Of a stretch of 64,000 bases of DNA, positions 1 through 8,617 are shown in pieces. Source of the DNA: CALJXB01 sp965225935 (GTDB taxonomy: Bacteria; Pseudomonadota; Alphaproteobacteria; Kiloniellales; JAKSDN01). Each line of letters begins with the position of its first letter. The first letter of the stretch is position 1. Location: the NCBI GenBank assembly GCA_965225935.1, contig CBDDCC010000011.1, positions 271,791 through 335,790 on the forward strand, given 5' to 3'. The notes under the pieces are model-generated. The model was not told where the DNA came from and did no database searches. It was given only the letters and a program-made list of their open reading frames with translations. A program made the translations under genes and the position numbers.

Positions 1-2
1 GG

Positions 3-944
3 CGGGTGCCCTGGTGGCTGCTGGACCCGCGACGGCGTATCCCCGGCACCCGGCTCGGTGCCTATCTGAAGGGATTGCGGCTCGCCTTGGCCGGGCCCTC
101 GGCGACCGTGGCGGAGGTGCTGGACCCCGGTGACCCCCTCTGGCCGCGCTTCTGGGAGCCCTTGACCGTCGCCGCCCTCAATACGGCGCCGGCGGAGGCC
201 TCGGCCCGGCTGCTGTGGCTGGTGCTGCGCGAGAGCTTCCTCAAGGGCGAAGCCGCCTGCCGGCCCCTGATCCCCCGCGACGGCCTGGCCGAGACCTTCG
301 TCGAGCCGGCGCTCGCCCGGCTGCGGCAAGCGGACGCGGAGGTCGCCTTCAATTGGCGCCTGCGCGCCCTCGAGCTGGAGGAGTGGGCCGTGCAAGCCCT
401 CGACTTCGGCGCCGAGCGGGTCGTGCTGGGCCCCGGCGACCGGGTCGTGCTGGCGCTGCCGCCGACCGTTGCCGGCGAGCTGCTGCCCGATCTCTCGATC
501 CCGGACGACAGCCGGCCCATCGTCAACGTTCACATCCGACTGGAGCGGCCGCCGGCTCTGCTGGCCGAGCTGCCGTTCCTCGGCCTGGTGGGCGGCTGGG
601 CCGACTGGCTCTTCGTCCGGGGCGACGTTGTGAGCCTGACGGTGAGCGCCGCCGATGCACTCGCGGAGGAGGACAACGAGAGCGTCGGCTATCGCCTCTG
701 GCTGGACACGGCCAAGGCTCTCGGCCTGCCGCACGAGCCCCGGCCGCCACTACGGGTGATCAAGGAGCGCCGCGCCACCTTCGCCCAGACCCCGGCCTCG
801 CTGGCGCGCCGCCCGCCGGCGCGGACCCGCTGGCGCAACCTGCTGCTGGCCGGCGACTGGACCGACACGGGCTATCCGGCCACCATCGAGAGCGCCGTCA
901 GGTCGGGGCGCGCGGCGGCCCGGATCGTCGAAAAGGGGCCATAG
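3..944 (+). CDS. hpnE: Hydroxysqualene dehydroxylase (HpnE), 5'-truncated by window edge
   Basis: This is the C-terminal part of a squalene-associated FAD-dependent amine-oxidase-like desaturase. In hopanoid synthesis HpnE reduces hydroxysqualene to squalene, which the next gene cyclises. About 310 residues are visible and the N-terminal Rossmann/FAD segment lies outside the window. The C-terminus has the typical FAD-contact pattern LLAGDWTDTGYPATIESAV, followed by a Gly/Ala-rich helix. The frame is open to the window edge, so no start can be assigned. The gene is co-oriented with shc, 156 bp upstream of it, matching the usual hpnCDE-F-G order. Confidence rests on the C-terminal motif and on context. 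Confidence 0.88.
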   Translation, partial: RVPWWLLDPRRRIPGTRLGAYLKGLRLALAGPSATVAEVLDPGDPLWPRFWEPLTVAALNTAPAEASARLLWLVLRESFLKGEAACRPLIPRDGLAETFVEPALARLRQADAEVAFNWRLRALELEEWAVQALDFGAERVVLGPGDRVVLALPPTVAGELLPDLSIPDDSRPIVNVHIRLERPPALLAELPFLGLVGGWADWLFVRGDVVSLTVSAADALAEEDNESVGYRLWLDTAKALGLPHEPRPPLRVIKERRATFAQTPASLARRPPARTRWRNLLLAGDWTDTGYPATIESAVRSGRAAARIVEKGP

Positions 945-1100
945 AATCGCCCGGTCCGGAGGCCATACAACTGTTTCGCCGACACGGGAGCGTGAACGGG
1001 AGCGCGGGCCGGTGGGGATTGGCTTTCCGAGCGACAAGGGGTATCAATCGACCCTTCTCAGGGGATTCCCCCCGATTCACCATCATCTGGAGGCAGTAGA

Positions 1101-3050
1101 TTGACCATGCGGGCCGTCGCCGGGCTGGACCTCTGGACCCAGGAGCTCGATCAGGTCATCGACAGCGCGAGCGAGGCCCTGAAGGCCCGCCAGCGCGACG
1201 ACGGCCATTGGATCTTCGAATTCGAGGCCGACGCGACCATCTCCTCGGAGTACGTCATGCTGCGCCACTTCCTCGGCGAGGTGGACGATCCTTTCTCGCG
1301 CGAGATCGAGGCCAAGATCGGCCGCTACCTGCGCGCCCGGCAGAACGAGGACGGCAGCTGGCCGCTCTACCGCGACGGCGACATGAACATCAGCGCCACT
1401 GTGAAGGCCTACCTGGCGCTCAAGCTGATCGGGGACGACCCCGAGGCCCCGCACATGAGAAAGGCCCGCGAGGCGGTTCTTGCGCGCGGCGGGGCGGCCC
1501 ACGTGAACGTCTTCACCCGCATCACCATGGCGCTCTTCGGCCTGGTGCCCTGGCGGGCGGTGCCCAACATGCCGGTGGAGATCATGCTGCTGCCGCGGCC
1601 CTCGCCGTTCCACCTGGAGAAGATCTCCTACTGGTCGCGCACGGTGGTGGTGCCGCTCCTGATCCTCTACGCCCTCAAGCCGAAGGCGCAAAATCCGCGC
1701 GGCGTGCGGGTCGACGAGCTCTTTCTCGAGCACCCCGACGACGAGCGTTATCCCATGAATGCGACCGGCACCACGGTGGGCGCCTTCTTCGTCGGCGTCG
1801 ACCGTGTGCTGGGCGCCATCGAGCCCCACTTCCCCCGCGGTGCCCGCCAGCGCGCGATCCAGCGGGCGATCGACTTCATGGTCACCCGCCTCAATGGGGA
1901 AGACGGCCTCGGCGGCATCTTCCCGGCGATGGCGAATGCCGTCATGGCGTTCGAGGCTCTGGGCTACTCGCGCGACCATCCCCACGCAGCCGTGGCCCGG
2001 CGCTCCGTCGACAAGCTGCTGGTGATCCGCGACGACGAGGCTTACTGCCAGCCCTGCCTGTCGCCGATCTGGGACACTTGTCTTGCCATGCACGCTCTCC
2101 TTGAGGCGGGCGAGGATCCGACCGGCCCCGCGCTCAGCAAGGCGAGCGACTGGATGCTGGAGCGCGAGATCACCGACGTGGTGGGCGACTGGAGCTGGAA
2201 GCGGCCGACCCTGCAGCCCGGCGGCTGGGCCTTCCAGTACTGGAACGACTACTACCCCGACGTGGACGACACCGCCGTTGTCGTGCTGGCGCTCGACCGC
2301 GCCGGCGAGGAGCGCACCCGCCCGGCGGTCCGGCGCGCCACCGAGTGGGTCATCGGCATGCAGAGCAGCAACGGCGGCTGGGGCGCCTTCGATGCCGAGA
2401 ACCAGTACAACTACCTGAACAACATCCCCTTCGCCGACCACGGCGCGCTGCTCGATCCGCCGACGGTGGACGTCTCGGCGCGCTGCCTCTCCATGCTGGC
2501 GCAGCTCGGCTACGGCAGGGACCACCCAGCGGTGCGCCGGGCGATCGCCTTCCTCGAGCGCGAGCAGGAGGCTGACGGCTCCTGGTACGGCCGCTGGGGC
2601 GTGAACTACGTCTACGGCACCTGGTCGGCGCTCTCCGCCCTCAACGCAGCCGGTGTGGACGCCCAGTCCCTCATGGTGCGCCGGGCGGTCAACTGGCTGA
2701 AGTCGCGCCAGCGGCCCGACGGCGGCTGGGGCGAGGACTGCGCCACCTACTGGCAGAACCGCCGCAACGAGGTGAAGGCCAGCACGCCTTCCCAGACCGC
2801 CTGGGCGCTCCTCGGCCTGATGGCGGTCGGCGAGGTGCGCAGCGAGGCCGTGCGCCGCGGCGTCGCCTATCTGCTCACGCAGCCGCGCGACGGCTGCAAG
2901 TGGCGCGAGGACCACTACACCGGGATCGGGTTCCCGCGGGTCTTCTATCTGCGCTACGATGGTTACAGCGCCTACTTCCCACTCTGGGCCCTGGCGCGCT
3001 ATCGCAACCTGATCGCCAAGAACGATCCGCACGTCGCTCACGGCATGTGA
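1101..3050 (+). CDS. shc: Squalene-hopene cyclase (HpnF/Shc)
   Basis: Class II triterpene cyclase of about 649 residues, the family's usual length, which converts squalene to hopene/hopanol at the membrane. The protonating DxDD motif is D387-V-D-D390 (DVDDTAVV). Several QW-type repeats are visible, such as QNEDGSWPLY, QSSNGGWGAF, EADGSWYGRWG and QRPDGGWGED. GGAGG at 1089-1093 lies 7 nt before a TTG at 1101 but 13 nt before the ATG at 1107, so the TTG start fits better; the two differ by only two residues. The stop overlaps the GTG start of hpnG, indicating translational coupling. Confidence 0.97.
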   Translation: MTMRAVAGLDLWTQELDQVIDSASEALKARQRDDGHWIFEFEADATISSEYVMLRHFLGEVDDPFSREIEAKIGRYLRARQNEDGSWPLYRDGDMNISATVKAYLALKLIGDDPEAPHMRKAREAVLARGGAAHVNVFTRITMALFGLVPWRAVPNMPVEIMLLPRPSPFHLEKISYWSRTVVVPLLILYALKPKAQNPRGVRVDELFLEHPDDERYPMNATGTTVGAFFVGVDRVLGAIEPHFPRGARQRAIQRAIDFMVTRLNGEDGLGGIFPAMANAVMAFEALGYSRDHPHAAVARRSVDKLLVIRDDEAYCQPCLSPIWDTCLAMHALLEAGEDPTGPALSKASDWMLEREITDVVGDWSWKRPTLQPGGWAFQYWNDYYPDVDDTAVVVLALDRAGEERTRPAVRRATEWVIGMQSSNGGWGAFDAENQYNYLNNIPFADHGALLDPPTVDVSARCLSMLAQLGYGRDHPAVRRAIAFLEREQEADGSWYGRWGVNYVYGTWSALSALNAAGVDAQSLMVRRAVNWLKSRQRPDGGWGEDCATYWQNRRNEVKASTPSQTAWALLGLMAVGEVRSEAVRRGVAYLLTQPRDGCKWREDHYTGIGFPRVFYLRYDGYSAYFPLWALARYRNLIAKNDPHVAHGM

Positions 3051-3763
3051 CCAACACAGGATTCGTCGTCGGCCTGGCCAGCGAAGCCCGAGTTCTCACC
3101 CGGGCGCTGGGGGCCCACGACCCGGAGGCGTCGCGGCGCGTCGCCGTCGCCGGGGCCGACGAGGGGCAGGCGGGCGAATGCGCCCAGCGGCTCCTGGCCG
3201 AGGGGGCGCAGGCCCTGGTCAGCTTCGGCATCGCCGGCGGTCTCGACCCGGCGCTCCGGCCCGGCGATCTGGTGGTTCCCGAGGCGGTGCGTCTGCCCGG
3301 CGGCGGCCTGATCGCGACGGCCCCGGTCTGGCGGGGGCGCTGGATGGCGCTGGCCAGGGACCTCGGCCTGCACTGCGCCGGCGGCGGACTGGCCGGCAGC
3401 CCGGAGCCGGTCCTCGGCATCGTCGAGAAGCGGCGCCTGCGCGAGCAGGCGGCCGCGGCCGCTGTCGACATGGAAAGCCATGCCGTCGCCGTCGTCGCCT
3501 CGCGGGCCAAGGTGCCGTTCCTGGCGGTGCGCGCCATCTCCGACCCGGCCGGCCGCGCCTTGCCGCCGTTCGTGATCGGCAGCATCGGCGCGGACGGACG
3601 CCCGCGCCTCGGCCGGCTGGCGATCCGGCTCTGCTTCACGCCTTGGAGGATTTCCGGATTGCTGCGCGTCAGGAAGGACGCGGCGGCGGCGCACCGCTCG
3701 CTACGCCGCCTCGCCGGAGCTCTTGGACCTGCGGTCCTGGACGCCAGTGGTGGCGGATCGTGA
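3047..3763 (+). CDS. hpnG: Hopanoid-associated phosphorylase HpnG
   Basis: A nucleoside-phosphorylase-superfamily protein of about 238 residues. In hopanoid producers HpnG removes adenine from adenosylhopane to give ribosylhopane, a step in side-chain assembly. Family marks visible are the glycine-rich SFGIAGGLDPALRPGD segment near residue 65 and the VDMESHAVA segment with its conserved Met-Glu. The GTG start at 3047 overlaps the shc stop (GTGA) and is preferred to upstream in-frame codons that lie inside shc. The 3' end overlaps hpnH, on the opposite strand, by 63 bp. Confidence 0.9.
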   Translation: MTNTGFVVGLASEARVLTRALGAHDPEASRRVAVAGADEGQAGECAQRLLAEGAQALVSFGIAGGLDPALRPGDLVVPEAVRLPGGGLIATAPVWRGRWMALARDLGLHCAGGGLAGSPEPVLGIVEKRRLREQAAAAAVDMESHAVAVVASRAKVPFLAVRAISDPAGRALPPFVIGSIGADGRPRLGRLAIRLCFTPWRISGLLRVRKDAAAAHRSLRRLAGALGPAVLDASGGGS

Positions 3764-4876
3764 CTCGCCCTGGTGCAGATCGGAGATCGCGCCGCTCACC
3801 AGCTTGTCGAAGATGAACTCGGCTGGGCGCTGGCCCGCCAACGGGATCTCCGGCGCCATCTCGCCCTCGGTGCGCACGCCCGAGAGCGCCACCTTGGCCG
3901 CCTTCAAGGGCCGGGCCACCGTGTCGGCCACCGCCGTGCCCTCGAAGCCGCAGTGGACCATGCAGTCGGCGCACTTCTCGTAGCGTCCGGTGCCGTAGGC
4001 CTCCCAGTCGGTCTCCTCCATCAGCTCCTTGAAGCTGGCGGCGTAGCCCTCGTTCAGCAGGTAGCAGGGGCGCTGCCAGCCGAAGATGTTGCGCGTCGGG
4101 TTGCTCCAGGGCGTGCAGCGGTAGGTCTGGTTGCCGGCCAGGAAATCGAGGAACAGGCTCGACTGGGTGAAGCGCCACTTGCGGCCGCGTCCGCGCCGGA
4201 AGACGTCGCGGAACAGCTCCTTGGTCTGGCGCCGCTTGAGGAAGTGGGCCTGATCCGGCGCCCGCTCGTAGGCGTAGCCCGGCGAGACCGTGATGCCCTC
4301 GATGCCGAGGCCGTTCACGTAGTCGAAGAAGGCGGCGACCCGCTCCGGCTCGGCGTTGTTGAAAAGGGTGCAGTTGACGTTGACCCGGAAGCCCTTCTCC
4401 CGGGCCTTGGCGATGGCCTTCACCGCGCGGTCGAAGACGCCGGTCTGGTCGACGGCCTTGTCGTGCTCGTCCTCCAGGCCGTCCAGGTGGATCGAGAAGG
4501 TCAGGTATTCGCTGGGCGTGAAGCGCTCCAGGCGCTTTTCCAGCAGGAGGGCGTTGGTGCAGAGGTAGACGAAGCGCTTGCGCTTCACCAGCTCGGCCAC
4601 GATGCGGTCGATCTCCTTGTGGAGCAGGGGCTCGCCGCCGGGGATCGAGACCACCGGGGCCTCGCATTCCTCGACCGCCTGAACGCAGTCCTCGACCGAG
4701 AGGCGCCGGTTCAGGATGGCGTCCGGGTAGTCGATCTTGCCGCAGCCCGGGCAGGCCAGGTTGCAGCGGAAGAGCGGCTCCAGCATGAGCACCAGGGGAT
4801 AGCGCTCGCGGCCCAGAAGGCGCTGCTTCAGGATATAGGCGCCGACCCGCACCTGCTGCTTCAGGGGAACTGGCAA
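3701..4876 (-). CDS. hpnH: Hopanoid radical SAM protein HpnH
   Basis: A radical SAM enzyme of 391 residues. HpnH adds the 5'-deoxyadenosyl radical to diploptene to give adenosylhopane, the substrate of HpnG. The iron-sulfur motif CxxxCxxC is at C38, C42 and C45 (CNLACPGC), followed by the SIPGGEPLLH element. A C-terminal cluster-type region contains CADCMVHCGF. The gene is inverted relative to hpnE-shc-hpnG and convergent with hpnG, so the pathway is split over two transcripts here. The last residues, an S/R-rich tail, are encoded in the overlap with hpnG. Confidence 0.95.
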   Translation of the reverse strand: MPVPLKQQVRVGAYILKQRLLGRERYPLVLMLEPLFRCNLACPGCGKIDYPDAILNRRLSVEDCVQAVEECEAPVVSIPGGEPLLHKEIDRIVAELVKRKRFVYLCTNALLLEKRLERFTPSEYLTFSIHLDGLEDEHDKAVDQTGVFDRAVKAIAKAREKGFRVNVNCTLFNNAEPERVAAFFDYVNGLGIEGITVSPGYAYERAPDQAHFLKRRQTKELFRDVFRRGRGRKWRFTQSSLFLDFLAGNQTYRCTPWSNPTRNIFGWQRPCYLLNEGYAASFKELMEETDWEAYGTGRYEKCADCMVHCGFEGTAVADTVARPLKAAKVALSGVRTEGEMAPEIPLAGQRPAEFIFDKLVSGAISDLHQGESRSATTGVQDRRSKSSGEAA

Positions 4877-5089
4877 AGGCGTCTCCTAAGCGCTGCGGCC
4901 GGCTGTCCAGGGCGGAACCGGCCGCCGCCTATATGGCGGTTTCGCGCCGATGGGACAAGAGCCGCCTGCAAACCGTTCGCAAGCCACAGTCTACCAGGCG
5001 CGGCCGATCCTGGCGAGGCGGAGGGCCGGCCTATCGGGCCTTGAGGACCGCACTTTTGGGTGAGCCGACGCGCCTCTCCAGCTTTGCGA

Positions 5090-5956
5090 CTAATTCTTGC
5101 GGCAAACCCATATTTGCTCTTTGGCGTACTCAGGCATGCCATAGTCGAAATCGGAGTATTGTTGCTCAACGCTAAAGCCGGTCAACTCAAACAGGTAGCG
5201 CATTTCTTGTTGATACGTCCAACGCAGGGACCATCGTGTTTCTTCCCGTGATATCGCGTCGCCAGTCGCATCAAGCACTTCCAAGATCATATGTTCGGTA
5301 AGGGTCTGCGTGAGAGGGTCAGTGACACGGGATCGGAACGTTCGCCGAATTTTCTGTCCGGACTCGGGATCGGCAACCTCGTTGTGCCTTACCGGCGGCT
5401 CCGCATTCGGCATGCAGTATTCGAGCTTTGGATCGAACTGGTTCATTACCAGTGTTCCGCCCGAGTCTAGATGGTTGTGGATACAAACCAATGCCGATCT
5501 CTGATCATCTGGTGTCATCAGGTGCTGAAACGAACGTCCCGGAATGAAAGCCGTCTTGAACGTTCGGCCAAGCTGAAAGTCCGCCATATCCGCTTCAATG
5601 AAGTCGATACGCTCACCAATTGAAGACGGAACCGAGTCCCGCTTTGCGGATGCGATTTCGAGCATGCGGCCTGATAGGTCGAGGCCAGTGATTTCGTGGC
5701 CGTCCCTGGCAATGGCCCAGGTAACCAATCCCGTTCCACAACCAATCTCTACGAGCGGACCTCCATACTTGCGGGCACAACCGACGTAGAATTCAAGTGC
5801 CTTGGAATACACCTGAGCATGGATACGATCATAGGTTTCTGGACCGAGGACGCTTGCGACATAATAGTCAGCTGCGTCCTCGCGATGGTCACCGGGTCTC
5901 ATCAGACTGAGCTTTCCACTGATTGATGTAACAATATCAATATGCGTATACGACAT
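5090..5956 (-). CDS. Class I SAM-dependent methyltransferase
   Basis: A methyltransferase of 288 residues with the Rossmann-type motif I VEIGCGTGLVTWAIA and motif II GLDLSGRMLEIA. The substrate is unknown. The C-terminal half has a beta-rich segment (TRWSLRWTYQQEMRYLFELTG) common in small-molecule methyltransferases. The ATG at 5956 (MSYTHI) is chosen; an in-frame GTG at 6040 would add 28 residues but has no better ribosome site. Base composition is clearly AT-richer than the hopanoid genes beside it, which suggests transfer. A 7-3-7 inverted repeat lies immediately upstream of the chosen start. Confidence 0.75.
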   Translation of the reverse strand: MSYTHIDIVTSISGKLSLMRPGDHREDAADYYVASVLGPETYDRIHAQVYSKALEFYVGCARKYGGPLVEIGCGTGLVTWAIARDGHEITGLDLSGRMLEIASAKRDSVPSSIGERIDFIEADMADFQLGRTFKTAFIPGRSFQHLMTPDDQRSALVCIHNHLDSGGTLVMNQFDPKLEYCMPNAEPPVRHNEVADPESGQKIRRTFRSRVTDPLTQTLTEHMILEVLDATGDAISREETRWSLRWTYQQEMRYLFELTGFSVEQQYSDFDYGMPEYAKEQIWVCRKN

Positions 5957-5959
5957 ATG

Positions 5960-5976
5960 ATCTGACAACGTCAGAT
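5960..5976. promoter_or_regulatory. Perfect inverted repeat upstream of the methyltransferase gene
   Basis: ATCTGAC, a 3-nt spacer AAC, then GTCAGAT. It ends 3 bp before the ATG at 5956, so it would cover the ribosome-binding region. This fits an operator or a translation-blocking hairpin. If translation starts at 6040 instead, it would be coding. Confidence 0.45.
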
Positions 5977-6304
5977 GTTCGAAACCTATAAGGCATGTAG
6001 ATCGGCGGTAGGCAGATGTTGCTTCGTCTCGATGTTGCACAATCCCTTGTGATCTGTCTCATACGATGAAATCGCACTGAATCAGGGGCTTGGTGAGGCG
6101 TGGGGAAGTATCCCCTGCAACGTCACAAGTAGTGTTCTCGTTGTGGCCAACGATGGCGCTTGACAGCCGAGATCCGACTACAGGAGGGGATGGTGAATCG
6201 CGGGGGGCAGGTGGCGACCAGGTCCTGCCCGCTGGACGCTTGATTTTCCGAGCCGCCTCTGTTTTGGCTCGGGGGAGCGAGATAGCGAATGAAGGAGGGG
6301 AGGC
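5977..6304. other. Intergenic AT-richer segment
   Basis: About 330 bp without a supported gene, lying between divergent genes. It contains an inverted repeat, CCGAGCC (6248-6254) and GGCTCGG (6266-6272), with an 11-nt spacer. A strong purine-rich ribosome site (AAGGAGGGGAGG, about 6291-6302) sits directly before the broken lysE-type gene. No other structure was recognised. Confidence 0.5.
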
Positions 6305-6912
6305 ATGTCGCCGGAACTCTGGATCGCCTTCGCCCTGGCGAGCACGGTGCTGCTGGCCGTGCCGGGGCCGACGGTCATGGTGGTGGTGAGCTACGCGCTC
6401 GGGAAGGGCAAGTCGAGCGCCTGGGCGACTTCACGGCCATGACGGTCTCCCTGCTCGGGGCCGGTGCCGTCCTCGCCGCCTCGGCGACCCTGTTCACGGC
6501 GCTCAAGCTCGTCGGCGCCGCCTACCTGGTCTGGCTGGGCATCCAGCTCTGGCGCGCCGATCCGACGCTGGAGGTTGCCGAGCGGCGCGGCCGCGGCGCC
6601 CACCGTGGTGCCCGGCGCATGTTCTGGAACGCCTACGTGGTGACGGCCCTCAACCCCAAGAGCATTGTCTTCTTCATCGCCTTCGTGCCCCAGTTCGTCG
6701 ATCCTGGCGAGCCGGCCCTCGTCCAGTTCGCCATACTGGAGGCAACCTTCCTCGTCCTCGCCGCCGTCAACGTCCTTATATGGGCGCTGCTGGTCGGCGA
6801 GATGCGGGCCCGCTTTCAGCGGCCCGCGGTGCTGCGCCTGGTGAACCGGGTGGGTGCCGGCTTCCTGATCGGCGCCGGCCTGATCACCGCCACGGCCCGG
6901 CGCATCGGGTAG
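6305..6912 (+). pseudogene. LysE/RhtB-family exporter broken by an internal deletion
   Basis: The frame from ATG 6305 begins as a normal LysE/RhtB translocator (MSPELWIAFALASTVLLAVPGPTV, then YALGKGKSSAWAT) but runs into a stop shortly after 6430. The remaining protein continues in another frame from about 6428: DFTAMTVSLLGAGAVLAASATL, then the KLVGAAYLVWLGIQLWRA segment and a normal C-terminus ending at 6912. In relatives the junction reads roughly AWAT-VPGVAL-GDFTAMT. Back-translation suggests the sequence CCTGGGCGAC occurred twice 25 bp apart, so loss of one copy plus the spacer gives exactly the observed frame change. Only one copy remains, at 6420-6429. An assembly error cannot be excluded. 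Confidence 0.8.
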
Positions 6913-6918
6913 GAGGAA

Positions 6919-7863
6919 ATGAAAAAGGCCAGAGGAGAGACCAGCCGGCGCGCCTTCCTGGCGGGAGCGGGCGCCCTCGGGGCTGCCGTCCAGCTCGGGC
7001 GGGGTAGCGCCCTCGCGGCATCCGATGCCGTGGGGCCGGTGCTGACCAAGCCGATCCCGAAGACGGGCGAACGCCTGCCGGTGATCGGCATGGGCTCCTG
7101 GCTCACCTTCGACGTCCACGGCGACGCCGGGGCGCGGGAAGCGCGGCGGGGCGTGCTGCAGGCCTTCTTCGACGCCGGCGGCGCGATCGTCGATTCCTCG
7201 CCCATGTACGGCTCCTCCGAGGAGGTCATCGGCTACTGTCTGTCGCGGGTCACCGGCGGGGACGCGCTCTTCTCGGCCACCAAGGTCTGGACCCTCTTCC
7301 AGTCCCGGGGCATCGCCCAGATGGAGGAGTCCGAGGGCCTCTGGGGCGTCGATCGCTTCGACCTCATGCAGGTCCACAACCTGCTCGACCTGGAGGCCCA
7401 CCTGGAGACGCTCGCCGACTGGAAGGCGCGGGGGCGCGTGCGCTATGTCGGCATCACCACCTCCCACGGCCGCCGGCACGGCGACCTGGCAGACTCCATG
7501 GCGGAGGACCCCATCGACTTCGTCCAGCTCACCTACAACATCCTGGACCGGGAGGCCGAACGGCGGCTCCTGCCGCTCGCGGCCGACCAGGGCCTCGCGG
7601 TGATCGTCAACCGGCCGTTCCGCCAGGGCGCCCTGATCGACCACTTCGCCCGCCACCCCTTGCCGGACTGGGCCGGCGAGATCGACTGCGCCAACTGGGC
7701 CCAGTTCTTTCTCAAGTTCATCGTTTCCCACCCGGCGGTGACCTGCGCCATCCCGGCGACCCGGCGGGTCGACCACATGCGCGAGAACATGGGCGCGCTC
7801 CGCGGCCGTCTGCCCGACGCCGAGCTGCGCCGGCGCATGATCGACTACGTGGAGAGCCTGTAG
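6919..7863 (+). CDS. Tat-exported aldo/keto reductase
   Basis: A 314-residue aldo/keto reductase TIM-barrel protein with a twin-arginine signal at its N-terminus (TSRRAFLAGAGALGAAVQL, then an ALA-A cleavage region near residue 34). This implies export after folding with its nicotinamide cofactor. Visible family elements include the FFDAGGAIVDSSPMYGSSE segment with the catalytic-type Asp and Tyr, ATKVW with the Lys, and MQVHN with the His. AGGAGG at 6911-6916 overlaps the lysE stop, so the genes were probably cotranscribed. The substrate is unknown. Confidence 0.9.
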   Translation: MKKARGETSRRAFLAGAGALGAAVQLGRGSALAASDAVGPVLTKPIPKTGERLPVIGMGSWLTFDVHGDAGAREARRGVLQAFFDAGGAIVDSSPMYGSSEEVIGYCLSRVTGGDALFSATKVWTLFQSRGIAQMEESEGLWGVDRFDLMQVHNLLDLEAHLETLADWKARGRVRYVGITTSHGRRHGDLADSMAEDPIDFVQLTYNILDREAERRLLPLAADQGLAVIVNRPFRQGALIDHFARHPLPDWAGEIDCANWAQFFLKFIVSHPAVTCAIPATRRVDHMRENMGALRGRLPDAELRRRMIDYVESL

Positions 7864-7885
7864 GCCCCTGAGTGGGGCGATCTCG

Positions 7886-8458
7886 TCAGGAGGTCACTTC
7901 GACGGCAATGTCCGCCGGCTGGGCGTCCAGGCGGCCGGCGCAGCGCACCCGGGCGGTGTCGCCGCCGAGGGCCTCGGGCGCCGCTGGGATCAGCCGCACC
8001 TCGAGCTGCACCACCGCGAGCAGCTTCTTGCCGACGTCCTCGAAACGGCTGGCCCAATAGTGCCCCTGGGGCTGGAAGGCGTTCAGCAGGTACCAGCCCG
8101 CGGCATCCGGCCCCTCGGGCGCCGTCTCGATCAGGGCGCCGACGATATCCTGGAAGGCGATGGCGCAGACCTGTTCCGTGCGTTCCGCCCGTGGCAGAGC
8201 GAGGGTGGCATACATGATCACCTGCTTGGTGCGCCAGTCGTAGACGGCGCCCGTCCGCGGCTCGCCGATGCCGAAACCGCCGCGCAAGGTGCGCCGCGCC
8301 GCGTAGGCGATGTCCCGGTCGAGGTTGGCCATGCCCCAGTCGAACAGGGTCACCGGCTCGGACATGAGCCGGCGCAGCACGTCGCGGTCCTCGCTCCTGG
8401 CGACCTCGGCCGGCAGCGCCAGCAGGACAAGGATGAACGCGGTTGCGAGCCTGATCAT
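7886..8458 (-). CDS. Small secreted protein of unknown function
   Basis: A 190-residue protein that begins with a signal peptide (MIRLATAFILVLLALPAEVARS) and so is probably periplasmic. The mature part holds a segment on an RTGAVYDWRTKQVIMYATL pattern and one internal Cys in EQVCAIAF, with a second near the C-terminus. I do not recognise a named family. The ATG at 8458 is chosen because it starts the signal peptide and has GGAGG upstream; the frame stays open further upstream but lacks signal features. It is divergent from the MlaC-family gene, which suggests a shared promoter region. Confidence 0.7.
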   Translation of the reverse strand: MIRLATAFILVLLALPAEVARSEDRDVLRRLMSEPVTLFDWGMANLDRDIAYAARRTLRGGFGIGEPRTGAVYDWRTKQVIMYATLALPRAERTEQVCAIAFQDIVGALIETAPEGPDAAGWYLLNAFQPQGHYWASRFEDVGKKLLAVVQLEVRLIPAAPEALGGDTARVRCAGRLDAQPADIAVEVTS

Positions 8459-8617
8459 GCGCCCCTCGAACCTCCCGTCTCGAACGCCGAAGGCTAGCAC
8501 AGTCCCGGGCCTGCGGACCCTAACATTGTTGGGCGATGTTTCGGGGGACGTTGCCAGGATCGACCCGCGTATAGTAACCGGACCGCAACAAAGTAGAGGC
8601 CGAGACCCGAGAGACCC

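Noticed and set aside
1083..3041. Long open frame antisense to shc
   Set aside because: GC-rich coding DNA keeps the opposite frame open; the translation is His/Arg/Gly-rich with no family pattern.
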